A DNA stretch of 64,000 bases from SGZJ01 sp949372955 (GTDB lineage: Bacteria; Bacteroidota; Bacteroidia; Flavobacteriales; Flavobacteriaceae). Under the pieces are notes generated by a model that ran no database searches, was not told where the DNA came from, and saw only the letters and a list, made by a program, of their open reading frames with translations. The first letter of the stretch is position 1. Each line of letters begins with the position of its first letter. The stretch spans positions 111,042-175,041 of the forward strand of contig CASIAX010000008.1 of NCBI GenBank assembly GCA_949372955.1, in the 5' to 3' direction. A program made the position numbers and the translations under genes. Below are positions 54,297 to 63,937 of this stretch, one piece after another.

Positions 54297-55095
54297 CTTT
54301 AGTTATATCTTTTCTTAATTGATCTATAAATTTTAATTTTCTACTGTTTATAATCATTCTTTTAAGTGTTTCGGAAACATAATCTAAAGGAGCGTATTGA
54401 TTACTTTTAAGAACATCTTTTATATTAATCAAATATAAACCTAATGAGTCTTTGATTTCAATAAAATTGGATTTTTTTAACATATAATTTTTGACCTTTT
54501 TTAATTCTGGTAATTGATAAAAAACTTCATTTTTATTTCTCCAAACAGAATCATTAAAAGAGTATCTATCAAACTGAAAAGAAAGAGAATCTAAATACTT
54601 TAAATCATCATTGTTAAATCTTTTTATTTTAGATTTAAATAGTTTTATATCGGGATTAACTTTAGGTAAATAAATAAATCTAATTTTAAACAGATCTTCA
54701 CTTAATCTGAAGGTTTCTTTATAAGTTTCATAAAGACTATCTAACTCGATCTTAGAAACTGCTAAATTCATATTTTTTTCAATAAGTGCATCAATATACG
54801 AATTAATTAAACTTTCATTTCTATAATTATCAGCTAGCTGTTGTATGTTTTTCTGATTAACTTCAGGTAAGTTAATTAAAGCTCTGTGAATTAATAATTT
54901 ATTAGCAGCCCAATTATTAATATAGTTATTTATAATAATGGTACTATCATTTAAGTTAGAACTAGAACTTAATACACTTTCAACTTCGCTTTTAGATAAA
55001 TAATCGTCATTTACCCTAGCCAAGTCTGCATTTGAAGAGTTTTTAAAATAACTGTCACAAGAAAATAATAATAAAAATATTAACAGATAACGCAT
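54262..55095 (-). CDS. lipoprotein of the SurA-like cluster without a clear PPIase domain
   Basis: 277 aa lipoprotein (MRYLLIFLLLFSC, Cys13). It resembles the N-terminal SurA/PpiC-type helical domain (LARVNDDYLSKSEVESVL) but no parvulin motif (GG...F, GFH) can be found. The C-terminal LDYVSETLKRMIINSRKLK resembles the helical end of such proteins. It lies between two parvulin genes and overlaps both (1 nt and 35 nt), so it is likely a structural partner. Function is unknown. Confidence 0.75.
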   Translation of the reverse strand: MRYLLIFLLLFSCDSYFKNSSNADLARVNDDYLSKSEVESVLSSSSNLNDSTIIINNYINNWAANKLLIHRALINLPEVNQKNIQQLADNYRNESLINSYIDALIEKNMNLAVSKIELDSLYETYKETFRLSEDLFKIRFIYLPKVNPDIKLFKSKIKRFNNDDLKYLDSLSFQFDRYSFNDSVWRNKNEVFYQLPELKKVKNYMLKKSNFIEIKDSLGLYLINIKDVLKSNQYAPLDYVSETLKRMIINSRKLKFIDQLRKDITKDAIKNKRFEIY

Positions 55096-56744
55096 TACTT
55101 TTTTAGAGTTTTTTTAATTTTTTTTATAACTTTTTTATCTATAAAAATAGCATTTTTTTTCCTTAGTGTTTTAATCCAGTTATTTTCAAATGTTATTTGA
55201 TATTTAGAAATAACTTCAGCCGAGATATCTTCGTACAAAGGATTAACATTATTAGTAATTTTAAATAGTGATTTGTTGTTTTTAAAATAACTTTTTAAAC
55301 CAATTGTATCTTCCTTAGCTTTATTCCAAACTTCATTTTGCATTAAATCAAACAACATTAACCCTTCTTTATATTCGTTGTAAATATGACGATATTCCGT
55401 ATTCTCAGACAATAAGTTTGATTTATAATAATCCATAACGGATTGATTTATGAAATCTTTATATAAATCAGTGGGTGAGTTATAAATTGATCCGTTACTA
55501 ATAAATGTATTAACTATATAATTTGCAAAATCTAAATAATTTAGTATAGTATCATTAATCTTAAATAACATCTTTTTTTTATTAATTGTAGATGGTATTT
55601 TCCAAATATTATTAGCATTATGACCATTTAGTTGATCTGTAAAATAAGTTAAGTCATTATCATAATTTATAGAATATTTATTTAATAACTTTTTATAAAA
55701 TGAATTAGAGATTACAGAAGACCTAGAGTTATTTTTTACTTTTTTAAGTAATGATGATTCCATTTCTTTAAAGGAACTTAATTTAGATTTTGAATAGAGC
55801 TTTAAAATATGCCAACCAAACTTAGTTTCTATAGGTTTTGAAATTTGATTAATCTCTGTTAAGTCAAAAGCAGCTTTTTCAAATGGAAGTGAATTTAACT
55901 GACCACTTGTGAATGGTTTAAGTCTTCCTCCTACACTAGATGTGTTTTTATCATCTGAGTATTTTTTAGCAAAACTCTCAAAATTGCCAACTCTAATAAT
56001 TGAATCATATAAGGAATTGATTTTTGATTGAGAATTATTATTATCTTTTGATAACATAATATGCCCAACGATAACTTCTCCAAGAGACTCTCTTTTATCC
56101 TCTACTTTTAAAATATGAAAACCAAATCTTGTTCTAAATGGCATAGATATATCTCCTACTTTAGTTTCATAGGCCTTTGATTCAAATGAATAAATCATTT
56201 TAAATGCAGAAAAGTATCCTAGATCTTCAACGAAAATATTTTTCCCATCGTGATATTTCTTTATTAAATATGCTAAATCATAATTTTTAAAATCTTCTCT
56301 GTATGAAATAAGTTTATTATAAATATCTAATGTATCTAAATCTTTATCTTCAATTCTTATTAGAATATGACTTGCTTTTATTTCAGTTTTAGTCCTTAGA
56401 TAGGCTTCATTTAACATTGAATCTTGCGAGTTTTTATCAAATAAATAATTAGATGCTAACTGAGAAGAGTATTTATTTAACTCTGAAATATAACTTTCTT
56501 TTTTATGATATTCTTTTTCATAAGCTTCCAATACCTTTAACTTATAATCTATATAAAGCTGCAGGTAATTATCTATGTCTTTTTGAGAATTATCAGTAAT
56601 TAAATCTAAGTTTTTATTGTAAACTCTTAAAAATTCTTTTGTATTCACAGAATCATCTCCGATTGTAAAAAGTATATCGTCAGAATTATTTTGTGAATAG
56701 CACAGGAAAGTTGTAAAAAAAATTAATGAAATAAAATTTTTCAT
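55095..56744 (-). CDS. PpiC-type peptidyl-prolyl isomerase with two parvulin domains
   Basis: Start at ATG 56744 (MKNFISLIFFTTFLCYSQ), giving a signal peptide; the longer frame adds 6 residues. Two parvulin domains are visible: EIKASHILIRIED with FRTRFGFHILKVED, and EVIVGHIMLSKD with TSSVGGRLKPF and IETKFGWHILKL. The C-terminal ~200 residues are helical and unassigned. 549 aa. First of the three envelope genes after guaB. Probable role is outer-membrane protein folding. Confidence 0.87.
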   Translation of the reverse strand: MKNFISLIFFTTFLCYSQNNSDDILFTIGDDSVNTKEFLRVYNKNLDLITDNSQKDIDNYLQLYIDYKLKVLEAYEKEYHKKESYISELNKYSSQLASNYLFDKNSQDSMLNEAYLRTKTEIKASHILIRIEDKDLDTLDIYNKLISYREDFKNYDLAYLIKKYHDGKNIFVEDLGYFSAFKMIYSFESKAYETKVGDISMPFRTRFGFHILKVEDKRESLGEVIVGHIMLSKDNNNSQSKINSLYDSIIRVGNFESFAKKYSDDKNTSSVGGRLKPFTSGQLNSLPFEKAAFDLTEINQISKPIETKFGWHILKLYSKSKLSSFKEMESSLLKKVKNNSRSSVISNSFYKKLLNKYSINYDNDLTYFTDQLNGHNANNIWKIPSTINKKKMLFKINDTILNYLDFANYIVNTFISNGSIYNSPTDLYKDFINQSVMDYYKSNLLSENTEYRHIYNEYKEGLMLFDLMQNEVWNKAKEDTIGLKSYFKNNKSLFKITNNVNPLYEDISAEVISKYQITFENNWIKTLRKKNAIFIDKKVIKKIKKTLKK

Positions 56745-56767
56745 AGTTAAAATAATTAACATCTCTA

Positions 56768-58240
56768 TTATCTAGAATAGTTTGGAGCTTCTTTGGTTAT
56801 ACTAACTCCGTGTGGATGACTTTCTACTATTCCTGAAGAAGTGATTTTTATAAATTTAGATGTATTTTTAAAAGTCTCGATATCTTTAGATCCACAATAA
56901 CCCATACCCGCTCTTAACCCCCCAATGAACTGATGAATACTTTCATTAAGTTTACCTTTAAAGGGCACTCTACCTACAATTCCTTCAGGTACTAATTTTT
57001 TTATATCATCTTCTACATCTTGAAAGTATCTATCTTTACTACCTTCCTTCATGGCTTCTACCGAGCCCATACCTCTATATGTCTTAAACTTTCTACCTTC
57101 ATAGATTATTGTTTCACCAGGAGATTCTTCAGTGCCAGCAATCAAAGAACCTAACATAACACAGTCTGCACCTGCAGCAATTGCCTTAGATATATCTCCA
57201 GTGTATCTAATTCCACCATCTGCAATTACTGGAACTCCTGAATTTTTTATAGCATTTGATACTTCAATTATAGCAGATAATTGTGGAAAACCTACTCCTG
57301 CTATTACTCGGGTTGTACAAATAGAACCAGGTCCAATACCTACTTTAACCGCATCTGCTCCAGCCTCAACTAAATATTTAGCCGCTTCCGCTGTAGCTAT
57401 ATTTCCAACTATAACATCTAATTTTGGAAACTTATTTTTTATTGTTTTTAAAACCTCTACTACACCTTTAGTATGGCCGTGTGCTGTGTCAATTATTATT
57501 GCATCAACTTCAGATTTTACCAATGCTTCAGCTCTACTTAAAGCATCTGAAGTAACACCAATAGCAGCAGCAACTCTTAACCTTCCGTAAACATCCTTAT
57601 TAGAGTTTGGCTTAAGTGTTAATTTCGTTATATCTCTAAAAGTTATTAATCCAACAAGCGTGTTATTTTTATCTACAACTGGAAGTTTTTCGATTTTATG
57701 ATCTTGTAAAATCACTTCAGCTTCTTGTAAAGAAGTTCCTTCTGAAACTGTTACAAGGTTTTTAGTTGTCATAACTTCAGAAATTGGTCTACTATTATTT
57801 TTTTCAAACCTCAAATCTCTATTAGTCACTATTCCAATTAGTTTTTTATTTCCATCAACTATAGGAATACCTCCAATTCTATATTCTTTCATGTAAGATT
57901 TAGCATCATTTACAGTAGAATCCAAAGGAAGAGTTACTGGGTCAATAATCATTCCACTTTCTGCTCTCTTAACACGCTTAACTTTCTCAGCTTGTGCTTT
58001 GATAGTCATGTTTTTGTGTAAAACTCCAATACCTCCCTCTTGAGCTATAGCTATAGCCATTCTGCTTTCAGTTACTGTATCCATAGCAGCTGAGATGATA
58101 GGAATATTTATAGATATATTTTTTGAGAATTTAGTTTTTATTGACACATCTCTGGGAAGAACTTGAGAATAGTTGGGTACTAACAATACATCGTCATATG
58201 TTAGTCCTTCTCCAATAATTTTATTTTGGTGTGATTTCAT
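56768..58240 (-). CDS. guaB: inosine-5'-monophosphate dehydrogenase
   Basis: NAD+-dependent IMP to XMP, the committed GMP step. Two CBS domains sit at about residues 95-210 (inserted in the barrel), the catalytic loop is VGIGPGSICTTRVIAG, and ADGGIRYTGDISKAIAAGA is the phosphate site. 490 aa, normal. Strong promoter at 58264-58295. Confidence 0.97.
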   Translation of the reverse strand: MKSHQNKIIGEGLTYDDVLLVPNYSQVLPRDVSIKTKFSKNISINIPIISAAMDTVTESRMAIAIAQEGGIGVLHKNMTIKAQAEKVKRVKRAESGMIIDPVTLPLDSTVNDAKSYMKEYRIGGIPIVDGNKKLIGIVTNRDLRFEKNNSRPISEVMTTKNLVTVSEGTSLQEAEVILQDHKIEKLPVVDKNNTLVGLITFRDITKLTLKPNSNKDVYGRLRVAAAIGVTSDALSRAEALVKSEVDAIIIDTAHGHTKGVVEVLKTIKNKFPKLDVIVGNIATAEAAKYLVEAGADAVKVGIGPGSICTTRVIAGVGFPQLSAIIEVSNAIKNSGVPVIADGGIRYTGDISKAIAAGADCVMLGSLIAGTEESPGETIIYEGRKFKTYRGMGSVEAMKEGSKDRYFQDVEDDIKKLVPEGIVGRVPFKGKLNESIHQFIGGLRAGMGYCGSKDIETFKNTSKFIKITSSGIVESHPHGVSITKEAPNYSR

Positions 58241-58263
58241 TGCAATTAAGTTATAATTGCATG

Positions 58264-58295
58264 CAAATATACGACTAAATATTTAGTTCTTACAA
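58264..58295 (-). promoter_or_regulatory. guaB promoter
   Basis: Minus strand TTG (58295-58293), 21-nt spacer, TATATTTG (58271-58264). The ATG at 58240 lies 23 nt past the -7 box. Confidence 0.8.
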
Positions 58296-58326
58296 ATGGA
58301 GTTATTAAGAAGGGGATAAAATAAAA

Positions 58327-58360
58327 AAAAGAAGTAACCTAACGACAGATTACTTCTTTT
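58327..58360. terminator. bidirectional intrinsic terminator
   Basis: AAAAGAAGTAA pairs with TTACTTCTTTT around a 12-nt loop, with A-run on one side and T-run on the other. It lies in the 58241-58448 gap behind the outer-membrane-like gene, whose mRNA it should end. Confidence 0.8.
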
Positions 58361-58448
58361 TTAAAAAAATTAATACAAATTAATTAACTGTAATCAAAAA
58401 TTAAAACAATTGAAATAATAGTTGATAATTCATTCACGATTAAATATT

Positions 58449-59033
58449 TTAAAATCTTTTGCCAATAGATGCACTAAATCTAGCCATTGTTTCAGATCTA
58501 TCTAATTGATCATTATCATGAAGTAAATTTTTACCTAAACCTATAAGTATTTCAAATGAATATCCCTTTCGATTTATCCATTTTCTACCTAAAGCAACTC
58601 CTAATGCTACATCAAAATAGTTATCTTCTGTATAATTACCTGACTGTTCACGATAAAATTCTGATTCACCAAAAGCAAATTTCGAGAAAACTTCAGCAAA
58701 AAAACCATATCCACCATAATCCTCTGATTCTAAAAAATAAATTCTAAAGTATGGAGTCACAGCAAAATTATCATTTAGCTCATTATCCTCTCCAAAATTA
58801 ATTAACATTGATACTCCATAGGCAGTAGAAGTATCATTCATTCTCTCATAGGTTGCAGAAAAAGATTCATATGCTAATAAAGAAAGAAAATCAAATCTTA
58901 ATTCATTTTGACCAATCTCAGTTGAAAAGTTCTGTATCTGAGTATCGGTTTCAACAACCTCGACTTGTTGTATTTTATCCTGTGAATAAGTTGTTAAAGA
59001 AAATACAAAAAAAAGTAAAAGTATATTTTTCAT
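58449..59033 (-). CDS. hypothetical exported beta-barrel-like protein
   Basis: 194 aa with a signal peptide (MKNILLLFFVFSLTTYSQ). The mature part alternates aromatic/polar residues in short strands (NELRFDFLSLLAYESFSATYERM, YGVSMLINFG, YFRIYFL, YGFFAEVFSKFAFG) and ends with Phe (ASIGKRF), as in outer-membrane beta-barrels. It resembles DUF3575-type outer membrane proteins, but I am not sure of the family. No partner genes; function unknown. Confidence 0.72.
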   Translation of the reverse strand: MKNILLLFFVFSLTTYSQDKIQQVEVVETDTQIQNFSTEIGQNELRFDFLSLLAYESFSATYERMNDTSTAYGVSMLINFGEDNELNDNFAVTPYFRIYFLESEDYGGYGFFAEVFSKFAFGESEFYREQSGNYTEDNYFDVALGVALGRKWINRKGYSFEILIGLGKNLLHDNDQLDRSETMARFSASIGKRF

Positions 59034-59158
59034 AATTATTTAATTTAAAATTAGTATTGATTAAAAGTGTAAACATACAACACATAATTAATCTAACAAT
59101 ATTATTTAGAATAATTTTAAATAAAAAAAAATTACAGGGTAAAAAAAAGTTAATTACG

Positions 59159-59166
59159 TATATTTG
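59159..59166 (+). promoter_or_regulatory. -7 box directly before the DCC-family gene
   Basis: TATATTTG ends only 7 nt before the ATG at 59174, so the transcript must be nearly leaderless. No TTG at the right -33 distance. Confidence 0.55.
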
Positions 59167-59173
59167 TAATCTG

Positions 59174-59551
59174 ATGTTAAAACCGCAAAATACCATACTG
59201 TTTGATAGTAAGTGTAACTTATGTTCTAAATCTGTCAAAAAAGTAATGAAATTAGACAAGAATAATATCTTTAAATTTATTTCTAATAATAGTGATTATG
59301 GTAAAGAGTTAATTACTGAGTTTAATTTAGATTCTATAACTACAAAAACTATAATATTATTTACAAGTGAGAAGGAATTTTTAATAAAATCTGATGCAGC
59401 TATTTCTATTATAACACGTCTTAATGTTATCTTTAAAATATTTAATATACTACTAGTTATACCAAAAGTAATTAGAGATAAAGTATATGATTATGTTGCT
59501 AAAAACAGATACAAATGGTTTGGAGAAAATGATAACTGTGAAATAATTTAA
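59174..59551 (+). CDS. DCC/DUF393 family thiol-disulfide oxidoreductase-like protein
   Basis: 125 aa starting at ATG 59174 (MLKPQNTILFDSKCNLCSK), not at the longer frame at 59057 which runs through the promoter. The family signature DxxCxxC is present (DSKCNLC). Middle IITRLNVIFKIFNILLVIPKVIRDKVYDYVAKNRYKWFGENDNCEI matches the family C-terminus (Y-VAKNRY-WFG). Function of the family is unclear. Stop overlaps HMG-CoA lyase by 4 nt (convergent). Confidence 0.85.
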   Translation: MLKPQNTILFDSKCNLCSKSVKKVMKLDKNNIFKFISNNSDYGKELITEFNLDSITTKTIILFTSEKEFLIKSDAAISIITRLNVIFKIFNILLVIPKVIRDKVYDYVAKNRYKWFGENDNCEII

Positions 59552-60414
59552 TGGTATTTATTGAAAATTTCTAATGATTGGTTGTAACAGCTTTCAAACC
59601 GTATTGGATTTACATTATTTGTTATTTTGTTAGCATTTAAGAAAGAAATTATTTTTTCTGTAGGCATATTGCCAACCAACTCATCACTAGCCATAGGACA
59701 GCCTCCAAATCCCTTTATAGCGCCATCAAATCTTCTACAACCAGCTTCATAAGCACTTTGCATTTTTTCATACCAAGTATTTGGATCAGAATGAAGGTGA
59801 GCACCAAACTCAATATGTTTGTAGTTATCTAACACAGATGAAAAAATAGAACTTATAGAATCCTTATTAGATGTGCCAATGGTATCACTTAAGGAAATAA
59901 TATCTACTCCCATTTGACTTAATTTATCTATCCAGTGATTAACAATATTTAAATTCCATGGGTCACCATATGGATTTCCAAAGCACATAGACAAATACAC
60001 TACAACTTTTTTATTACTACCATTAGCGATTGAAATAATTTCTTTCAATTCGTTTTCTGAATCGTTAATAGTTTTATTTGTATTTCTCATCTGAAAGTTT
60101 TCAGATATTGAAAAAGGGTAACCTAAGTAACTAACTTTATCAAACTCAGAAGCTTTCAAAGCCCCTTTTTTGTTAGCAACAATAACTAATAATTTTGAAA
60201 TAGATTTTGATAAGTCAATACTATCTATGATTATTGAAGTATCCGAAAGTTGTGGTATAGCTTTAGGCGAAACAAAACTACCAATATCCACAACATCAAA
60301 CCCAACATCTACAACAGTTTGCAAATAACTTAACTTAGTAAGAGTAGGTATAAAAGTCTTGATACTTTGCATAGCATCTCTTGGGCATTCAATGATTTTG
60401 ACTTTATCAAGCAT
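59548..60414 (-). CDS. hydroxymethylglutaryl-CoA lyase
   Basis: Cleaves HMG-CoA to acetyl-CoA and acetoacetate in leucine catabolism. N-terminal IIECPRDAMQS (R/D substrate binding), metal His motif FGAHLHSDPN, and AGCRRFDGAIKGFGGCPMASDELVGNMPTE with the catalytic Cys. 288 aa, normal. Neither leucine-degradation neighbours nor a regulator are in the window. Confidence 0.92.
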   Translation of the reverse strand: MLDKVKIIECPRDAMQSIKTFIPTLTKLSYLQTVVDVGFDVVDIGSFVSPKAIPQLSDTSIIIDSIDLSKSISKLLVIVANKKGALKASEFDKVSYLGYPFSISENFQMRNTNKTINDSENELKEIISIANGSNKKVVVYLSMCFGNPYGDPWNLNIVNHWIDKLSQMGVDIISLSDTIGTSNKDSISSIFSSVLDNYKHIEFGAHLHSDPNTWYEKMQSAYEAGCRRFDGAIKGFGGCPMASDELVGNMPTEKIISFLNANKITNNVNPIRFESCYNQSLEIFNKYH

Positions 60415-60449
60415 GAAATAAAAATAAAGCTATTTTATTTAAAAATAGT

Positions 60450-61073
60450 TTAAACTGAGAAAAGTATTAAACAAGCTATAGATAAGAAAATTAAGATCTG
60501 AATCCATCTGATAAATATTTGAAAAAATTTAAACTTTAAAAGATATTTTGAAATATAGGAGGAAAAAAATACTATTGAAGTAAAAACAATTAAAGTAATT
60601 AACATAAAAAGCAGTCCTAACACATAAAATTGAGATAAGTAATTTAATTCTATAGGGTCTAAAAATAAAAAAGCTGGAAAAAATGTAAAAAAGAAAAAAT
60701 ATACCTTTGGGTTCAAAATATTCATAAAAAGACCAGTAAAAAAATTATCAATATTTGAAACTTTGGTGTTTTGTATTTTTTTTATTTCAACTAAATAAGA
60801 ATTTTTAAACACTTTAAAAGCTAAAAATAACATGTAGGCAAATCCAATTAATTTAATTACAAAAAATATATTTTCATTAAATCTTATAATTTCTGAAATT
60901 CCAAAAGCCACTAAAGTTGTGTGAAATAAACATCCCGTGACCAATCCTAACACAGTAAATAAACCTGCTTTCTTTCCATTATATAAAGTATTGGATAAAA
61001 TAAATATATTATCAGGCCCTGGAGATAATGCCATAAAAAAACTAACAATCGTAAAAGAAAAAATAATTTCCAC
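60450..61073 (-). CDS. LysE family amino-acid exporter
   Basis: Inner-membrane exporter of the LysE/RhtB family with about six helices. VSFFMALSPGPDNIFIL is the N-terminal signature, GLVTGCLFHT and FFTGLFMNILNPKVYFFFFTFFPAFL follow. I start at GTG 61073 (VEIIFSFTIVSFF), giving 207 aa as usual; the longest frame begins at TTG 61139 and runs through the promoter of the divergent gene. Substrate unknown. Confidence 0.87.
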   Translation of the reverse strand: MEIIFSFTIVSFFMALSPGPDNIFILSNTLYNGKKAGLFTVLGLVTGCLFHTTLVAFGISEIIRFNENIFFVIKLIGFAYMLFLAFKVFKNSYLVEIKKIQNTKVSNIDNFFTGLFMNILNPKVYFFFFTFFPAFLFLDPIELNYLSQFYVLGLLFMLITLIVFTSIVFFSSYISKYLLKFKFFQIFIRWIQILIFLSIACLILFSV

Positions 61074-61115
61074 TAAATTAATTTTTATTAATTTAAAGTA
61101 ACTTTTAATATTTAG

Positions 61116-61123
61116 TATATTTG
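61116..61123 (+). promoter_or_regulatory. M43 protease promoter -7 box
   Basis: TATATTTG, 20 nt before the ATG at 61144; no exact TTG at -33. Confidence 0.55.
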
Positions 61124-61143
61124 CATCAAATACCCTCAAATTT

Positions 61144-62904
61144 ATGAAACTTTTCTACACATTAATCATTACACTTATTTTTTCTCTTTCTGGAATAAAT
61201 AGTTTTTCTCAAGAAACACAATACTGTGCTACTCAAACAACAGAAGAAAACCGACAGTTTATAGAGGATAATATGGATTTAATACGATATTATGAAAATG
61301 AATATTACCAACTAAAACAATTAAAAACCTCTACAGCGCTAACAAGCATCCCTGTTAAAATACATATAGTAACAAATGATGATGGTAGTGGAGGAATAGA
61401 CATAAATGATGTTCTTTCAGAGTTTGATGAGGTAAATACATATTTTCAAAATTCATTTGTAGAGTTTTATGCATGCGATGAGGTTAACTATATTAACAGC
61501 TCTTCCTTGTATCAATTTGATACAGAAAACCAACAAGATTTACTATATGAAAATCACCAAGCAGATATATTAAATGTTTATTTTGTAGATGAAATTGCAT
61601 TCGGAGATGGTTACGCTTGTGGATATACTTATTTACCAGGAAACTCTAATCAATATTATGATGCAGTAGTTATGCAAAATAGCTGTACTACATCAAATGA
61701 CGGAACAACATTAACTCACGAAATGGGTCACCACTTAAATCTAACTCATACTCATGGTGATACAAACGGAACTCTAACAGACGAATTAGTTAATGGTACT
61801 AATTGTTCTTTTGCTGGAGATTATTTATGTGACACACCTGCTGACCCACAACTAAACGGAGGAAATGTGAATAACGTAAACTGTTTATATTCTGTGTCAG
61901 GTACTCCCCCTACCGATGCTCAAGGGAATTTATTTGATCCAGATACCAGTAACATAATGTCTTACGCTCCACAGGCATGTACAAATACACTTACCGAACA
62001 ACAGTATGCAAGAATGTATGCGGGGTACCATGCTTTTAAAAATTACTACGCATGCCCCTCTTTAAATGTTAATTTCAGTTCTGAAAATATAATAATAGAT
62101 TGTGGAGAGCAATTACAAGTTAATTTTACTGACAATAGTATTAACTCTAGTAGTTGGGAATGGGATGTCAACGGAGATGATATAATTGATTCTTCAGAAC
62201 AAAATTTTTCATATATATACCAATCTGCAGGTAATTATGATGTAAGCTTAACTATTTCAAATGACTCAGAGAACATCACTAAAGTATTTCCAAACTATGT
62301 AAACTTTGATGGTACTAGCTATGAAACATCAAAAATATACTTGAACGTTAGTGTTAAAGAAGGGTTAAATCAAAATACCTGGGAATTTAAAGATAGTTCA
62401 GGAGAAATACTTTATTCAGGAGGGCCTTATGAAACTGCTAATAGTCAAGGTGAGGTATATTCACATGAATTTGAAACAGGTTCAGATTGTTATGTATTTA
62501 CTATGTATGATTCTGCTGGAGACGGTCTAACTAATAACGCTTTCTGGTTTGATTCTGAATATTATGAACTGCTTGATGAAAATAACATTTCAATCAAATA
62601 CGGATCAGAGTTTGAATATGAAGAATCTACATCTATTAAAAATGAATATCTAAACTTATCAAATCCTATAGATATCAATTTTATGATTTATCCAAACCCT
62701 GCCGGAGATTTCATTAATTTAAAAAGCAACTCGGCTATTGATGGATATTTAATTTATGATATAAAGGGTAGTTTAATTTTAGAAGGCACAAATAATAACT
62801 CAAATGATTTAACTATTTCGTTAAAGAATGTTTATTCGGGTGTTTACTTTGTACAGATTAAATCTGGAACTTATAAACAAACCGTTAAGTTTATTAAAAA
62901 GTAA
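61144..62904 (+). CDS. secreted M43 (pappalysin-like) metalloprotease with PKD domain and T9SS sorting domain
   Basis: 586 aa. Signal peptide LIITLIFSLSGINSFSQ. Metzincin zinc motif at 192-202, HEMGHHLNLTH: all three His and the Glu are present but the usual Gly of HExxHxxGxxH is Asn199. Met-turn NIMSYAPQ (about 273-280). A PKD-type domain follows (WEWDVNGDDIIDSSEQNFSYIYQSAG, about 335-385), then a beta-sandwich with GDG motif, and a type A T9SS C-terminal domain (MIYPNPAGDFINLKS ... VYSGVYFVQIKSG, KFIKK end). It should be secreted by the type IX system. Stands alone. Confidence 0.92.
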   Translation: MKLFYTLIITLIFSLSGINSFSQETQYCATQTTEENRQFIEDNMDLIRYYENEYYQLKQLKTSTALTSIPVKIHIVTNDDGSGGIDINDVLSEFDEVNTYFQNSFVEFYACDEVNYINSSSLYQFDTENQQDLLYENHQADILNVYFVDEIAFGDGYACGYTYLPGNSNQYYDAVVMQNSCTTSNDGTTLTHEMGHHLNLTHTHGDTNGTLTDELVNGTNCSFAGDYLCDTPADPQLNGGNVNNVNCLYSVSGTPPTDAQGNLFDPDTSNIMSYAPQACTNTLTEQQYARMYAGYHAFKNYYACPSLNVNFSSENIIIDCGEQLQVNFTDNSINSSSWEWDVNGDDIIDSSEQNFSYIYQSAGNYDVSLTISNDSENITKVFPNYVNFDGTSYETSKIYLNVSVKEGLNQNTWEFKDSSGEILYSGGPYETANSQGEVYSHEFETGSDCYVFTMYDSAGDGLTNNAFWFDSEYYELLDENNISIKYGSEFEYEESTSIKNEYLNLSNPIDINFMIYPNPAGDFINLKSNSAIDGYLIYDIKGSLILEGTNNNSNDLTISLKNVYSGVYFVQIKSGTYKQTVKFIKK

Positions 62905-62917
62905 TCTGCAAGACTAG

Positions 62918-63937
62918 TTAAAGTCTATTTAATAAGGCTTTATTTATAGATCTAATTAAGTTAGGTCCTTCATATATAAATCCTGTATAAATTTGTATTA
63001 AATCTGCACCTGCGTCAAATTTTTCTAACGCATCTTCAACAGAGTGAATACCTCCTACTCCAATTATGGGAATAGTTTTATTACTATTTTTTGAAATGAA
63101 TTTAATTACCTCAGTAGATCTTGAGTTTAAAGGTTTACCACTTAATCCACCTAATTCTTTTTTATTGTCTGATTTCAAATTTTGTCTGTTAATAGTCGTA
63201 TTAGTTGCAATTATTCCATCGAGCCCAGTATCCTTGACTATAGATATAATATCCATTAATTGATTATCATTTAAATCAGGTGCGATTTTAAGTAATACAG
63301 GTTTCGGTGATTCTTTTGCTCGGTTAATTAAAAGTAGAGAGTTGATTAATTTTGTTAATGGCTCTTTTTCTTGTAAATCTCTTAAATTAGGAGTGTTTGG
63401 TGAACTAACATTTACAACAAAATAATCAACATAATTAAATAGTAGATTAAAGCTAGCTATATAGTCATCAATCGCTAAAGAATTGGGAGTAATCTTGTTT
63501 TTACCAATATTACCCCCAATTAATACAGTTTTGTTGTTTTTTAAATTTTTGATTACCTCTTCTAAACCAACATTATTAAATCCCATTCGATTAATAATAC
63601 CCGAATCCTCTACTAGGCGAAAAAGTCGCTTCTTTGGATTTCCAGACTGAGGCTTGGGAGTGACTGTTCCGATTTCAATAAAACCAAAACCGAAACTGCT
63701 TAACTCCTTGTATAATTCAGCATTTTTATCAAAACCAGCTGCTAAACCAACAGGGTTTTTAAAATTAATTCCAAATAATGTTTTTTCTAATCTTGAATCA
63801 TTTATACAATAAATCTTACGGACAATTAAATTGACAAATGGAATTTTAAATAAAATCTTAATCGAGAAAAATATGATGTCATGAATTTTCTCTGGGTCTA
63901 CTAAAAAAAGAATTGGTAAAATTAATTTCTTATACAT
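62918..63937 (-). CDS. pyrD: dihydroorotate dehydrogenase (quinone), class 2
   Basis: Membrane-associated flavoenzyme oxidising dihydroorotate with quinone. Start at ATG 63937 (MYKKLILPILFLVDPEKIHD), which gives the usual N-terminal amphipathic helix; the longer frame adds 14 residues. NPVGLAAGFDKNAE, VNVSSPNTPNLRDLQ (catalytic Ser), LLKIAPDL and GVGGIHSVEDA are diagnostic. 339 aa. Bases 63938-64000 hold nothing recognisable. Confidence 0.95.
   Translation of the reverse strand: MYKKLILPILFLVDPEKIHDIIFFSIKILFKIPFVNLIVRKIYCINDSRLEKTLFGINFKNPVGLAAGFDKNAELYKELSSFGFGFIEIGTVTPKPQSGNPKKRLFRLVEDSGIINRMGFNNVGLEEVIKNLKNNKTVLIGGNIGKNKITPNSLAIDDYIASFNLLFNYVDYFVVNVSSPNTPNLRDLQEKEPLTKLINSLLLINRAKESPKPVLLKIAPDLNDNQLMDIISIVKDTGLDGIIATNTTINRQNLKSDNKKELGGLSGKPLNSRSTEVIKFISKNSNKTIPIIGVGGIHSVEDALEKFDAGADLIQIYTGFIYEGPNLIRSINKALLNRL

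Noticed and set aside
57132..57590. 152-codon plus-strand ORF inside guaB
   Set aside because: Antisense shadow of IMP dehydrogenase with no recognisable domain.
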